A stretch of 64,000 bases of DNA from Evansella sp. AB-P1 (GTDB taxonomy: Bacteria; Bacillota; Bacilli; Bacillales; Salisediminibacteriaceae). The stretch lies in NCBI RefSeq assembly GCF_029688925.1, contig NZ_JARUKY010000018.1:25824-89823 (forward strand). Reading direction: 5' to 3'. Both the position numbers and the translations under genes were made by a program. Below, one piece after another: positions 26,245 through 35,518 of the stretch (positions are counted from its first letter, which is position 1; every line of letters begins with the position of its first letter). The notes under the pieces were generated by a model. That model was not told the origin of the DNA and did not search any database. It was given only the letters and a program-made list of their open reading frames with translations.

Positions 26245-26556
26245 GGATCCACCGTTCTTGCAAAGAGTGAAAAAGAGGTTTGCAGGAACAGAGGAAGGAT
26301 CCACCGTTCCTGCAAAGAGTGAAAAAAAGGTTTGCAGGTATAGAGGAAGGATCCACCGTTCCTGCAAAGAGTGAAAAAGAGGTTTGCAGGAACAGAGGAA
26401 GGATCCACCGTTCCTGCAAAGAGTGAAAAAGAGATTTGCAGGAACAGAGGAAGGATCCACCGTTCCTGCAAAGAGTGAAAAAGAGATTTGCAGGAACAGA
26501 GGAAGGATCCACCGTTCCTGCAAAGGGAGCAAAGGATTAGCGGAAAGCTTATTAGC
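26245..26556. repeat. Tandem array of six 52-bp hairpin repeats, GGATCCACCG type
   Basis: GGATCC occurs at 26245, 26297, 26349, 26401, 26453 and 26505: five intervals of exactly 52 bp. Each unit has an 11-bp stem GTTCCTGCAAA ... TTTGCAGGAAC around GAGTGAAAAAGAGG. The units are almost identical, so this array is young; the sixth is broken. All three minus-strand frames are open and not called. The following 26557-26900 holds only degenerate repeats. Confidence 0.93.
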
Positions 26557-26732
26557 TACCGCATTTCATGATTTTTCTGCTTTCCGGTAGTTAAGGCGTT
26601 TCTAAGTGCAGCATTTGCTTATTTCCCTGCTTTATTGTCCTTTAGAACGCTTCTTGAAGGATCAGGTCTTCGTCTATTGCTTTTCCCGTTAAAGTCGTCG
26701 CCCTTCACTACTGAACCGTTTCTATTTTCTTG

Positions 26733-26780
26733 ATAGACTCTGCATGCAAGCAAACTTCTACCATGGGGAATGAAAATTTT
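26733..26780 (+). repeat. Dispersed CCATGG-GTATGAAAATTTTC repeat, copy 5
   Basis: ATAGACTCTGCATGCAAGC then ACCATGGGGAATGAAAATTT. Preceded (about 26600-26730) by a degenerate CCCGTTAAAGTCGTC segment of the Bacillaceae GACTCCTGCGGGA repeat type, as also happens near 9100-9270. Confidence 0.65.
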
Positions 26781-26901
26781 ATATCTAATGTATACTACCT
26801 TACCGCATTTCAGTATTACCACCAATTGCGGTAACAATGACGACTTCATTCTTCCCGCAAATCCACTTTCACACTATATGCGAGACTTTCGTATTTTCGA
26901 G

Positions 26902-26958
26902 AGTAGACCGCCCATGCTAGTTAAAATTTGCACCATGTGGAATGAATGAAAATTATTT
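26902..26958 (+). repeat. Dispersed CCATGG-GTATGAAAATTTTC repeat, copy 6
   Basis: AGTAGACCGCCCATGCTAG, then TTTGCACCATGTGGAATGAA. Confidence 0.65.
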
Positions 26959-27008
26959 TTCATCCAATTGGAATGAAATGAAAACCCCCGAACCACCCAA
27001 TCCAACAT

Positions 27009-27069
27009 GACTCAAGAGAACCGTCCCGCAGAGTCCGATCCATTGCGACTCAAAAGAACCGTCCCGCCG
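27009..27069. repeat. Two right-end GGGACGGTTCT elements in tandem
   Basis: GACTCAAGAGAACCGTCCCG at 27009 and GACTCAAAAGAACCGTCCCG at 27047, just upstream of the monooxygenase gene. No left-end partner is close. Confidence 0.85.
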
Positions 27070-27132
27070 AATCTCCCACGAATACGTCTCGAGGAATGGG
27101 GAGAGGATAATGATGGAATGGGAGTGAGTTGT

Positions 27133-28479
27133 ATGGTAAATGATCAAAAGATGTATGATCTAATTGGAATTGGCGTGGGGCCCTTTAATTTAAGCTTGGC
27201 TGCCCTTTTGGACGGTGTTCCTGAAGTGGAGGGCATATTCTTTGAGCAGCGGGAGAAGTTTGATTGGCATCCAGGGATGTTAATTGAGGGGACAAAAATG
27301 CAGGTACCCTTTTTAGCTGACCTAGTGACAATGGCTGATCCAACGAATCCATATAGCTTTTTGAACTACATAACGGAACACAATCGCATGTACCACTTTT
27401 ATTTTTTACAGCGATTAGAAATTCCTCGTCGAGAATATAATGACTATTGCCAATGGGCCGTCAATAAATTGCCGTCCTGTCAGTTTGGGAAGCGTGTGGT
27501 CGATGTGAAGCATGTAAGAGAGAAGGACCCTTATTTTGAAGTGGAAGTACTTGAAGTAGCTTCGGGAAAAAAAGAGAAATACCGTGGAAAAAATTTAGTC
27601 ATCGGCTCTGGAAGTCACCCAGCCATGCCAATGAGCTTTCAAGGGTTACCTAATGAAGATGTCTTTCATACAGCAGAATTTCTCGATCATCAAGAACGAT
27701 GCAGATCAGCCAAATCGATCACAGTCGTTGGGTCGGGACAAAGCGCAGCAGAGGTATTTCGAGAGCTTTTGAAGGAACAGCCTGATTTCGGGTACCGACT
27801 AGATTGGCTCACCCGTTCATCTGGTTTTTTATCGATGGAGGATACAAAGTTAAACTTAGAGCACTTTTCACCGGACTATGTAAATTATTTTTACAGCTTG
27901 CCAGAAGAAGAGAAGGAACAGATTTTTTCTAGTCAGGATTTGCTGTATAAAGGGATTAGTGCCCACACGATAACGGATATATATAATCTCTTGTATGAGT
28001 ATTCCGTTGGAGCGCAGCCGTTAAACGTTGGGCTCCAGGTGTTAACGGAAGTGCATGATATTGTGAAGAAGGCTGGGGGAGAAGGGTACGAATTGAAATG
28101 CGAACAATGGCAGCAAGAGAAGCCCTTTACCCATGAAAGTGATGTGGTGATTGTTGGTACGGGTTACCGGCCTTTTGTACCGGATTTTATTCATCACTTG
28201 GACGATATCATTAAGTGGGATGAAAACGATCAATATAAGGTTCGACCTGATTATCGATTATACAAAAAAGAGGACATTCCGAACGAAATTTATGTTCATA
28301 GTGCCATCTCCAAGTCTCACGGAGTAGGATCAACGAACTTAGGGCTAGCAGTTCACCGAAATAAAGTTATTATCAACCATTTGGCAAAAAAAGAAGTATA
28401 TCCTCTGTCCAATCATAATGTCTTTCAGAACTTTGGCATTCCACAAAGTGAGGCTGATGAGAGCACTGGAAATGAATAA
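27133..28479 (+). CDS. L-lysine/L-ornithine N-hydroxylase (IucD/SidA family)
   Basis: 448 residues from the ATG at 27133, eight bases after GGAG; the open frame upstream is repeat sequence. FAD-binding GIGVGPFNLSLAALL near the N-terminus, the family block KFDWHPGMLIEGTKMQVPFL followed by ADPTNPYSFLNYI, the NADPH-binding VVGSGQSAAEVF near 205, and IVGTGYRP near 340. These flavoenzymes hydroxylate the side-chain amine of lysine or ornithine in hydroxamate siderophore synthesis. No siderophore synthetase is in the window, so the pathway is not evident here. Confidence 0.9.
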   Translation: MVNDQKMYDLIGIGVGPFNLSLAALLDGVPEVEGIFFEQREKFDWHPGMLIEGTKMQVPFLADLVTMADPTNPYSFLNYITEHNRMYHFYFLQRLEIPRREYNDYCQWAVNKLPSCQFGKRVVDVKHVREKDPYFEVEVLEVASGKKEKYRGKNLVIGSGSHPAMPMSFQGLPNEDVFHTAEFLDHQERCRSAKSITVVGSGQSAAEVFRELLKEQPDFGYRLDWLTRSSGFLSMEDTKLNLEHFSPDYVNYFYSLPEEEKEQIFSSQDLLYKGISAHTITDIYNLLYEYSVGAQPLNVGLQVLTEVHDIVKKAGGEGYELKCEQWQQEKPFTHESDVVIVGTGYRPFVPDFIHHLDDIIKWDENDQYKVRPDYRLYKKEDIPNEIYVHSAISKSHGVGSTNLGLAVHRNKVIINHLAKKEVYPLSNHNVFQNFGIPQSEADESTGNE

Positions 28480-28524
28480 TGACCGTATTTTAAAAACAAG
28501 GTAAAAGCTATGTAACGTTGAAGG

Positions 28525-28593
28525 ACCTCCCGGAAATTGTTGAGATTTCCGGGAGGTTCTTTACATTACGATTCAGTAGAACCGTCCCCACGA
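28525..28593. repeat. CTCCCGGAAAT hairpin plus right-end element
   Basis: 13-bp perfect stem (28525-28557, loop TGTTGAG) 45 bp after the monooxygenase stop, likely its terminator, followed by ATTCAGTAGAACCGTCCCC at 28570. A BIME-like unit missing its left end. Confidence 0.8.
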
Positions 28594-28782
28594 CCCACTA
28601 ATAAGTTTAAAAAATATAATAAAGGGTATTTATTAGAAAGGGTACTTACTAGTAGTGACAAATTTGTGTGATAGATGGTAAAAATTTAATTTTTTGTATC
28701 TGTATGAAAGAGATCGGTCTAAATTCAACTATGTTATTTAAATAGGCCCATGTTAAAAATAACTAGAAGGAGGATCATGAAT

Positions 28783-28902
28783 ATGGATGAAAAACGGCTA
28801 CCTAAGGAATGGGTGCAATTAGTGAAGCAAGCGATGGAATCCGATGTAACGAAGGAAGAATTTAAGAAGTATTTAGATAATCAAAAAGTGAAGAAAAGAT
28901 AG
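28783..28902 (+). CDS. SinI-like antirepressor peptide
   Basis: 39 residues, MDEKRLPKEWVQLVKQAMES then DVTKEEFKKYLDNQKVKKR. The ATG at 28783 is nine bases after AAGGAGG; one at 28777 is too close. The pattern (L)xxEWVxL(V)xxAxxxxxxxEE(F/I)xKYL matches the SinI helix-turn-helix hook that binds the biofilm master repressor SinR in Bacillus subtilis. The SinI proline-rich tail is absent. No sinR lies next to it. Its neighbours, a c-di-GMP protein and the eps cluster, fit a biofilm role. A strong terminator follows. Confidence 0.75.
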   Translation: MDEKRLPKEWVQLVKQAMESDVTKEEFKKYLDNQKVKKR

Positions 28903-28940
28903 TTTGCTATAAATTGAAAGTAATTTTAGGTAATGTTGCA

Positions 28941-28981
28941 GCACCTCCCAGAAATAGGTGATATTTCTGGGAGGTGCTTTT
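28941..28981 (+). terminator. Rho-independent terminator after the SinI-like gene
   Basis: 16-bp perfect stem GCACCTCCCAGAAATA / TATTTCTGGGAGGTGC, five-base loop, followed by TTTT. It is a variant of the CTCCCGGAAAT stem seen in the BIME-like elements. Confidence 0.85.
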
Positions 28982-28988
28982 GCATTTC

Positions 28989-29042
28989 GACTCACGAGAA
29001 CCGTCCCTATGATTTTCAACTCATGAGAACCGTCCCCACGAG
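28989..29042. repeat. Two right-end GGGACGGTTCT elements
   Basis: GACTCACGAGAACCGTCCCT at 28989 and ACTCATGAGAACCGTCCCC at 29019. The second covers the end of the GGDEF/EAL gene on the minus strand. Confidence 0.88.
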
Positions 29043-31235
29043 TTCTGGTTTTAGGGGTGGGTGGTAATAGTAGCCTTGGGCGAGTTTACAGCCGCTTTCG
29101 ATGAGGAAGTTGGCTTGTTGTTCGGTTTCGACTCCTTCTGCGATGATGTGGAAGTCGAGGTTCTTGCCCATTTCGATCATCGTCTTTACTAATGATGCAG
29201 TGTTCGAGTTTGTGATCACGTCTTTGATGAAGGATTTATCGATTTTTACTAGATCAATAGGTAGGTTGTTTAGGATACCTAGTGATGAGTAGCCTGTTCC
29301 GAAGTCGTCGATAGAGACCTTCACACCGACATCCTTTAGCTCCTTAATAATGGAGGAAGACTTTTGGATGTTTTGCATGACGCTTTCTGTTATTTCTAGT
29401 CCTAAATAGTGAGGATCTAGCTCACTTGCAGTTAGTGCACCTCTGACTTTTTCAATAAAACGATCGTCGTCAAACTGAATGACAGATACGTTGACGGCTA
29501 CCTTAATCCATATTCCGTCCTGTTGCCACTGCTTATTTTGTCTGCATGCTTCCTCAAGAACCCACTGTCCAATGGGGATGATCATTCCCGTTTCTTCAGC
29601 GATTGGGATAAATTCCGCCGGGGACACTTGTCCTAATTCAGGATGATTCCACCGTATTAATGCTTCCACACCGTATATGTTTTTTGTAAGCATGTTGAGC
29701 TTCGGCTGGTACACTAACGTAAATTGGTTTTTGTTTAAGGCTATTTTTAAGCCTCTTTCTATTTTTGTTTTTCTTGTCAAAATATTTTTATCTTCGTGTA
29801 CAAAAAATTGGTAGTTATTTTTCCCGCGTTTTTTCGCTAAGTACATGGCAGTATCTGCATTAATAGTAAGGGTCTCTTTATCTACTCCATCATCTGGGAA
29901 GATACTAATGCCGATACTAGGAGAGATATAGACTTCCTCCTCGTCCAAGGTAAAAGGTTCATTGAAATTATTTAGTATTCGTTCCGCAATGGTCCTAAGC
30001 TCTGGTCTGTCCGTTTCTTCCGTCAGAATGAGGAATTCATCTCCACTTTGACGGGCAACAATATCTTCTTCTCGGATACTGTTTGTAAGTCTTTCTCCCA
30101 CAAGATTTAGGAGTTTATCTCCAATGTTATGACCCATCGTATCATTAATAAATTTAAAGCGATCTAAGTCGATGAACATAATGGCTAGCTTTTGATCGTG
30201 TCGTTGGCATCTAGCTAATGCCTTCTGTAAGTAAATATTAAACATTTCTCTATTTGGGAGCCCTGTTAGGTTATCATAATAGGCCATGTATTTTACTTGT
30301 TCTTCTACAAGCTTACGACTAGTTATGTCGATGACCACCCCGTGGAAGCCAGTAATTCGGGATTCATCATCAAAAATAGGGCTGCAACGATCCTCAATCC
30401 ATCTTGTGTCATTCGTTTTTGGACGGATAATCCGGTAATCCATACGAACGGTTTGTCCCTTTAACAGCTCCGTGAAGTGGAACTGAACTTTTTCCACATC
30501 TTCAGGATGAATGATTCGTTGCATAATGGTTGGCGTTTCAACAAATTCCCTTTGTGAAATTCCGAAAATTCTTTCCACATTATTTGATCCATAAGTATTG
30601 TTTAATTTCTCATCTGTTTTGTATAAACATACATCAATGCTTTCGATGATTTGCTGATATTCTTCTTTTGTTTCCTTAAGTTCAATCTCCAGCATCTTTT
30701 GATCCGTAATATCATGGACGAAGCCATCTGCACGAATATATTGGCCATTTGGTCCGTATACAGGAAAACAATGCTGAGATACCCAGCGGATTTCCCCATC
30801 CAAGCGAATAATACGGTATTGAAGTTGTATAGGATTTCCATTGATTATTGCTTGTTCCAGCAATTCTACATTCTCTTTATCTTCAGGGTGAATCCGTTCC
30901 TTCCACAAGTTTTGGTTTGATTTGATGGTCTTTGGTGAATAACCATAAATCTTTTCTAGACCTGATAAATTCCACGAATCACCTGTTTTCGTATTTACTG
31001 ACCATAAATATAAGTGTACGGTATTGATAATATCATTTAGCTTTTTATTGTTTTCTTCTAATTCCTGTTTATAGTATACAGCCTTGTCATATTGTTTTCC
31101 TAAGCCCCATGCAAATAGTGCATAAAGAAAGGTAAATATAATCTGAGTAGGAGTAAGTAGATTTAAAGCCAAGTTCCAAAAAAATGATATAGCTATTACA
31201 AATGTTGTAATGGTAATTCTCCCTGTATACTTCAT
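29016..31235 (-). CDS. PAS-PAS-GGDEF-EAL cyclic-di-GMP signalling protein
   Basis: 739 residues from the ATG at 31235 (GTGAGG five bases upstream); a TTG at 31379 would add 48. Two N-terminal membrane helices, then two PAS domains (about 70-180 and 195-315), each with a PAC-type end. The GGDEF domain (about 325-485) has RQSGDEFLIL, an S-G-D-E-F variant. The EAL domain (about 495-735) retains EALIRW, ExT and DDFGTGYSS, so phosphodiesterase activity is plausible. The last residues VGTVLMS and the stop are encoded by an inserted repeat element. Confidence 0.92.
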   Translation of the reverse strand: MKYTGRITITTFVIAISFFWNLALNLLTPTQIIFTFLYALFAWGLGKQYDKAVYYKQELEENNKKLNDIINTVHLYLWSVNTKTGDSWNLSGLEKIYGYSPKTIKSNQNLWKERIHPEDKENVELLEQAIINGNPIQLQYRIIRLDGEIRWVSQHCFPVYGPNGQYIRADGFVHDITDQKMLEIELKETKEEYQQIIESIDVCLYKTDEKLNNTYGSNNVERIFGISQREFVETPTIMQRIIHPEDVEKVQFHFTELLKGQTVRMDYRIIRPKTNDTRWIEDRCSPIFDDESRITGFHGVVIDITSRKLVEEQVKYMAYYDNLTGLPNREMFNIYLQKALARCQRHDQKLAIMFIDLDRFKFINDTMGHNIGDKLLNLVGERLTNSIREEDIVARQSGDEFLILTEETDRPELRTIAERILNNFNEPFTLDEEEVYISPSIGISIFPDDGVDKETLTINADTAMYLAKKRGKNNYQFFVHEDKNILTRKTKIERGLKIALNKNQFTLVYQPKLNMLTKNIYGVEALIRWNHPELGQVSPAEFIPIAEETGMIIPIGQWVLEEACRQNKQWQQDGIWIKVAVNVSVIQFDDDRFIEKVRGALTASELDPHYLGLEITESVMQNIQKSSSIIKELKDVGVKVSIDDFGTGYSSLGILNNLPIDLVKIDKSFIKDVITNSNTASLVKTMIEMGKNLDFHIIAEGVETEQQANFLIESGCKLAQGYYYHPPLKPELVGTVLMS

Positions 31236-31459
31236 TCTAACCTCACAAATAGTATTATTTAAAGCTTTTTTAAGCTCTTCTGAAAAAGGGCACTTTCCAT
31301 AGGTGCAAATCCGTTTTGCTTTACTAATCTTACAAACTAAAAATAGTATGAATTGTACAACGATGGAATAATTATTCAAATTTTACCTTATTTTGAATAC
31401 AATTACTAGTTATTTTTTCCTAAGACTTTTAGTATACGGAGGGATTAGCGTAAGAAACA

Positions 31460-31590
31460 ATTTGTACCATGGAGGATGAAAATTAAATTTTATCTAATTG
31501 GAATGAGTGGAAACCCACGAGACTCCTGCGGAAGAACGAGCTAGACGAGACACCGCAGGGAGTGGAACGATCGAGGAGGCTTGGCAAATG
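31460..31590. repeat. Partial dispersed repeat plus Bacillaceae GACTCCTGCGG repeat
   Basis: 31460-31492 matches the end of the CCATGG/ATGAAAAT repeat. 31500-31585 (GAGACTCCTGCGGAAGAACG ... ACCGCAGGGAGTGGAACGA ... GAGGAGGCTTGGC) has the form of an interspersed repeat seen in many Bacillus genomes. It lies between two convergent transcript ends. Confidence 0.65.
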
Positions 31591-31592
31591 AA

Positions 31593-31631
31593 AAAACCAG
31601 ACTCTCCTGTGGTGGTGGAGAATCTGGTTTT
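31593..31631 (-). terminator. Terminator of the chemoreceptor gene
   Basis: AAAACCAGACTCTCC pairs with GGAGAATCTGGTTTT (one mismatch); read leftward the stem is followed by six Ts. Confidence 0.8.
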
Positions 31632-31717
31632 AAAGGGGTATCTAATTTTCACCTGCGATGGTGAATGGATAATGAGTAAGGTTGTCTTGCTTTTAGCTTG
31701 TCCTCGGTACGGATATG

Positions 31718-33190
31718 TTATTCCGTTTCTTCGGACTTGTTTTTGGATGCTGCCATTTGTTCTAGAGCTGTATATGTCTTTTGGATTGTTTCGTTAAGAG
31801 AAACGTTGCTTTTCATTTGTTCTTCTACGCTAGACGAGATTTGCTGTAAGGATGCTGTTGACTGTTGAAGAACAGCAGCGAACTCGTTTACAGACTTTTC
31901 GATACCTGTTGTATCGGCGCCAATTTCATTTGCTACACCTACGAAGCTATCAACTTTAGATGAAAGAGAGTCAATGGCTTCATCAATATAATTAAAGGAT
32001 TCTCTTGTTTTTTGTGTTAGGTCAATATTTGTTGTCATTTCATTTGCAATTGTTGACATAAGATTCTGTGTTTGTTGATTTGTTTCATCAATGTTTACGA
32101 GATTTTCAGATATTTCAACTGCTGTATTTTCTGTCATTTCTGCAAGCTTACGAATTTCAGAGGCTACCACGGAAAAACCGCGACCGTGCTCTCCTGCTCG
32201 AGCTGCTTCAATGGATGCATTCAATGCTAATAGGTTCGTTTGTGCTGTAATGTCTTGAATGGAAGTCAATGATTCAACAGATTGCTTGATTGTTTCACTT
32301 AGTGAATTCATATCGTTAGACATAGATTGAATAAGCTGTTGGAAATGCGTAACCTGCTCTTCGAGCTTACCAACATACTCTGATCCAGTAGAGGAGTTTT
32401 CATCAGCACTACGAGAATACTCCTTTAGTTCGTCTACTTGCTGTAGCATCACTTGTACTTGTGAATTCGTTCTTTCAACAGCATCTAAGATCACATTGAC
32501 GGATTCTGACTGAGACTGTGTACCAGAAGCAACCTCTTGTACGGCAGTGCTCATTTCATCGAATGAGGTAACATTTTCTTCTGATAGCTTTTGAATTGTA
32601 TTTAAATCAGCTGAAATGGCAGCTCCATTTTTTTCGAGATGCTCTCGTTCGCTTTTTTCGGTTGTTAACGTTGTTGCCATTTGTTGTTGCATCGCTTGCA
32701 TATTTTTCGTCATGCGATCAGCAATAAAGATCATAAGGAGAAGAATAACAAAAACAAAGGCATAAACAAATGCAAAACCAATTAATTCTTCAAATACAAA
32801 ATTATTTAAAACAAATGCGTATACTGCAACTATGGCAGTTGTGATTCCAGCATTGATGAAATAAAATGTTTTGTCTAAGTAAAAAGCAGAAAGTACTAGC
32901 AAGTAAAAGAATACTTCTAACAGACTTCCTTCACCTAAAATTAGCATGGATAAGGATCCAATTACTCCCATGAACACGATATATGGAATAAGGGTAATTA
33001 ACTTTTTTGTTTTATGTAAAAAGAAAACTAAACCTAAAATAACAAAGATAATGGCTGTACTAATCCAGTTGCTACCACCTTCAGCTATAATGGTAGCAGG
33101 AATACTCGCTACAGCAAGGAAAGCTAGAAGGAAAAGCATATACTTGTTTTTGTTATGAAAACTTTGTTGACGAAAATTCATTTCTGACAT
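31718..33190 (-). CDS. Methyl-accepting chemotaxis protein with multi-pass sensor
   Basis: 490 residues; AGGAGG six bases before the ATG. The first 165 residues form about six membrane helices with no extracellular sensor domain, so it may sense a membrane or intracellular signal. The rest is the MCP coiled coil, with the CheA/CheW-contacting hairpin tip [20 protein letters not shown] near 330. There is no HAMP domain between membrane part and coil. Transcribed alone. Confidence 0.93.
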   Translation of the reverse strand: MSEMNFRQQSFHNKNKYMLFLLAFLAVASIPATIIAEGGSNWISTAIIFVILGLVFFLHKTKKLITLIPYIVFMGVIGSLSMLILGEGSLLEVFFYLLVLSAFYLDKTFYFINAGITTAIVAVYAFVLNNFVFEELIGFAFVYAFVFVILLLMIFIADRMTKNMQAMQQQMATTLTTEKSEREHLEKNGAAISADLNTIQKLSEENVTSFDEMSTAVQEVASGTQSQSESVNVILDAVERTNSQVQVMLQQVDELKEYSRSADENSSTGSEYVGKLEEQVTHFQQLIQSMSNDMNSLSETIKQSVESLTSIQDITAQTNLLALNASIEAARAGEHGRGFSVVASEIRKLAEMTENTAVEISENLVNIDETNQQTQNLMSTIANEMTTNIDLTQKTRESFNYIDEAIDSLSSKVDSFVGVANEIGADTTGIEKSVNEFAAVLQQSTASLQQISSSVEEQMKSNVSLNETIQKTYTALEQMAASKNKSEETE

Positions 33191-33868
33191 TGAATTACCT
33201 CCTGTTATATGTGTTTGTGATTCCTTCTAGTTAGAAGGGTGTATAATATGGTGGAATGTACTGATGAAGACTAGTCATGAGGTAATGAATTCCACTATTT
33301 TGAACGTTCAGACTACTAGAAATCTAGTAATCTTAAGTTAAAGACAATTAGACAGTCGTGTGATACTAAATAACGACCTTTTGCTTGCAAATTCGACATC
33401 TTAGTATCATTTTAAGCTATGCCAAAAGCATTAGCAACCGCTTTCAAAACAGGGTATAAAAGTCCTATGAGGAGGTTGGGGTGGTGTAGGGGGAATTGCA
33501 GCTCATAGGGAGGAGACTTTATAGCTCATAGAACATACAGACCAGCTCATAGAAGGCAAATTTCTGCTCATATAAGATGGATGGTATCATAGAAATCACA
33601 AATCGTTACATAGACACAAGAAGGGCTAAAAATCCACATAATTGATAGGTGGTTAAACGCTTACAAAGAAGGGTGATATATCAACGACATATATAATAGA
33701 AGAAACTCGATTAAAAATGGATTTAATTCCCTAAAAAAATAGATATAAATGATCAGGAAACATAACCTCCCATCCAGACAATTGTCCAATTAAAAAAGTG
33801 CTAGTCTCCTAACACTATTAGGAAACGTAGCACTTTCGTTTCATTAAAAAAGATCAATTAATTAATAC
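33191..33868. other. Intergenic, with CTCATAGAA-type repeats
   Basis: Between 33495 and 33605 there are six degenerate CTCATAG/TCATAGAA motifs of the 21-bp family, irregularly spaced. TAAACGCTTACAAAG at 33655 resembles half a cre site. No gene seen. Confidence 0.6.
33795..33836 (-). terminator. Terminator of the LCP gene
   Basis: AAAGTGCTA ... TCCTAA and TTAGGA ... TAGCACTTT form an interrupted stem; read leftward it ends in six Ts. Confidence 0.8.
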
Positions 33869-34810
33869 TTAATCGTCTGCTTTTACTAACGATCCTTCAT
33901 CGTCATCATCTAAATTCAGATGATCCCGTAATTCTTCCGATACTCGTAATCGTTCGTTTTCATCAATAAAGTAATACCAGATACGATCAATAAATCCTCC
34001 TGATCCTGAGAGGGAAAGAGTGTCTACAGATCGGCGAGCTTCGCTGTAATTAGACATAACACTGATCATTTCATCGAAGGTAAGGTTAGTCGTTACGTTG
34101 TTTCCTAGCGATTGGAGGATTGGACCAGTTCGCGTGATGCTCGAAATTTGTGCACCCTCTTCAATAATAGCGTTAACGACTTGACGCTGGCGATCGTTAC
34201 GACCGAAGTCCCCACGACTATCTTGCTTTCTCATACGTGAGTAGGCGAGTGCTTGATCACCGTCTAAGTTAATTTCACCTTCATCAAAATTGTAGCCACT
34301 TTGTCTAAAGGCAAAGGCGTTATCAACTGTTACTCCACCAACAGCATCTACGATTTCCTTAAATCCTTCCATATTTACAGAAACGAAATAGTCGATTGGA
34401 ATGTTTAAGAAATTCTCCACTGTATTAATTGTCATTTCTGGACCACCGAAAGCATATGCATGATTGATCTTATCTTGGAAGCCACGTCCTACGATTTCTG
34501 TGTACGTGTCCCGAGGGATGCTAAGCTGCTTCATTGATTTATCTTCAGGGTTAACGGTAATGACCATAATGGTATCTGTACGACCACTGTCTGAGGATCT
34601 AGCATCAATTCCCAGTAGTAAGAATGATAGTGGGTCTTTTTCTTGGAAATCTACTTCAATTGGACGCTTCTCAGATTTTTGTCGATCGATTGTTTGATGC
34701 ATGCTGTTTACCGTTGATTCTACGTTTTTGTACATATAATACCCGTATCCACCGATTGCTAAAATGACAGTAAGGACAGAAATTCCAGCAATAATTAAGG
34801 CTTTTTTCAT
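33869..34810 (-). CDS. LytR-CpsA-Psr (LCP) family glycopolymer ligase
   Basis: 313 residues. One N-terminal membrane helix (about 5-27), then an extracytoplasmic LCP domain with FLLLGIDARSSDSGRTDTIM, the SIPRDTYTEI arginine motif, DKINHAYAFGG, and GDQALAYSRMRKQDSRGDFG then RNDRQRQVV. These carry the residues that bind the polyprenyl-phosphate glycan. The family (TagU/LytR) attaches wall teichoic acid or capsule to peptidoglycan. It is divergent from the eps cluster and may attach that polymer to the wall. AGGAG precedes the ATG. Confidence 0.92.
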   Translation of the reverse strand: MKKALIIAGISVLTVILAIGGYGYYMYKNVESTVNSMHQTIDRQKSEKRPIEVDFQEKDPLSFLLLGIDARSSDSGRTDTIMVITVNPEDKSMKQLSIPRDTYTEIVGRGFQDKINHAYAFGGPEMTINTVENFLNIPIDYFVSVNMEGFKEIVDAVGGVTVDNAFAFRQSGYNFDEGEINLDGDQALAYSRMRKQDSRGDFGRNDRQRQVVNAIIEEGAQISSITRTGPILQSLGNNVTTNLTFDEMISVMSNYSEARRSVDTLSLSGSGGFIDRIWYYFIDENERLRVSEELRDHLNLDDDDEGSLVKADD

Positions 34811-35518
34811 GTTTACATTTCTCCTATGAAATAATATTAAAAATCATATGTATAGTATAGTAAGTTAAAGCCAATGTAGCAATAAAATTTTTGTAGCTTT
34901 TCCAAATAATGTAGATGTATGTCCTTGGTGTGAATTAGTAAGGGAGTATATTTAATGACAAAACCTGCAGTAGGAGGTGCTCTTTCGTGTAAATGTTAAT
35001 AGTATCTACCATGATTATGCAAATTTCATTAAATATTATACCTTTGGGTAATACTCACCCTACTATTAGACATGGTATGATTCGTTTTCATCTTTAATAG
35101 AAAAATGTAGCAAATATAAATTTTGCAATTTGTTGCATTCTCTATAGTTAATTTATGTAAGAAATGTAAATCAATAATATACCAGTCTTCTAGGGGATTG
35201 TTCGTAAAAAATAGTACATTTCCTTCTATGGAATAAAGTAACATTCGGATTTTATATTGAATTAGTAGGGGTATGGGTGTAATATACAGAGTATAATCTG
35301 AAAATAAATTTGGTTCATTTATTCAAATATTGGAAGTTTAAAATTGGAATGAAATAAGGTTATTTTTTTAATGTTACATTTTCCGATAGTCTATTTACAA
35401 TATCTACAAAATCAGTTAGCATGTTATATAGTTTAATTCGACTATCTAAGGAAAAATGTAATAATTTGTCACATGTTTTAACAACATAATAGCTTACTAG
35501 CTTTATTAGGAGGAAACA
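34811..35518. other. Long divergent promoter region of the LCP gene and eps cluster
   Basis: 708 bp, AT-rich, without a supportable gene. A region of this size before an eps cluster would hold its promoter and operator sites, but I found no convincing SinR operator pair or clear -35/-10 set by eye. Confidence 0.5.

Noticed and set aside
27007..27132. N-terminal extension of the monooxygenase
   Set aside because: It translates two repeat elements; FAD-binding homology starts only after 27133.
34811..35518. SinR operator in the eps promoter region
   Set aside because: No convincing GTTCTYT inverted pair was seen by eye.
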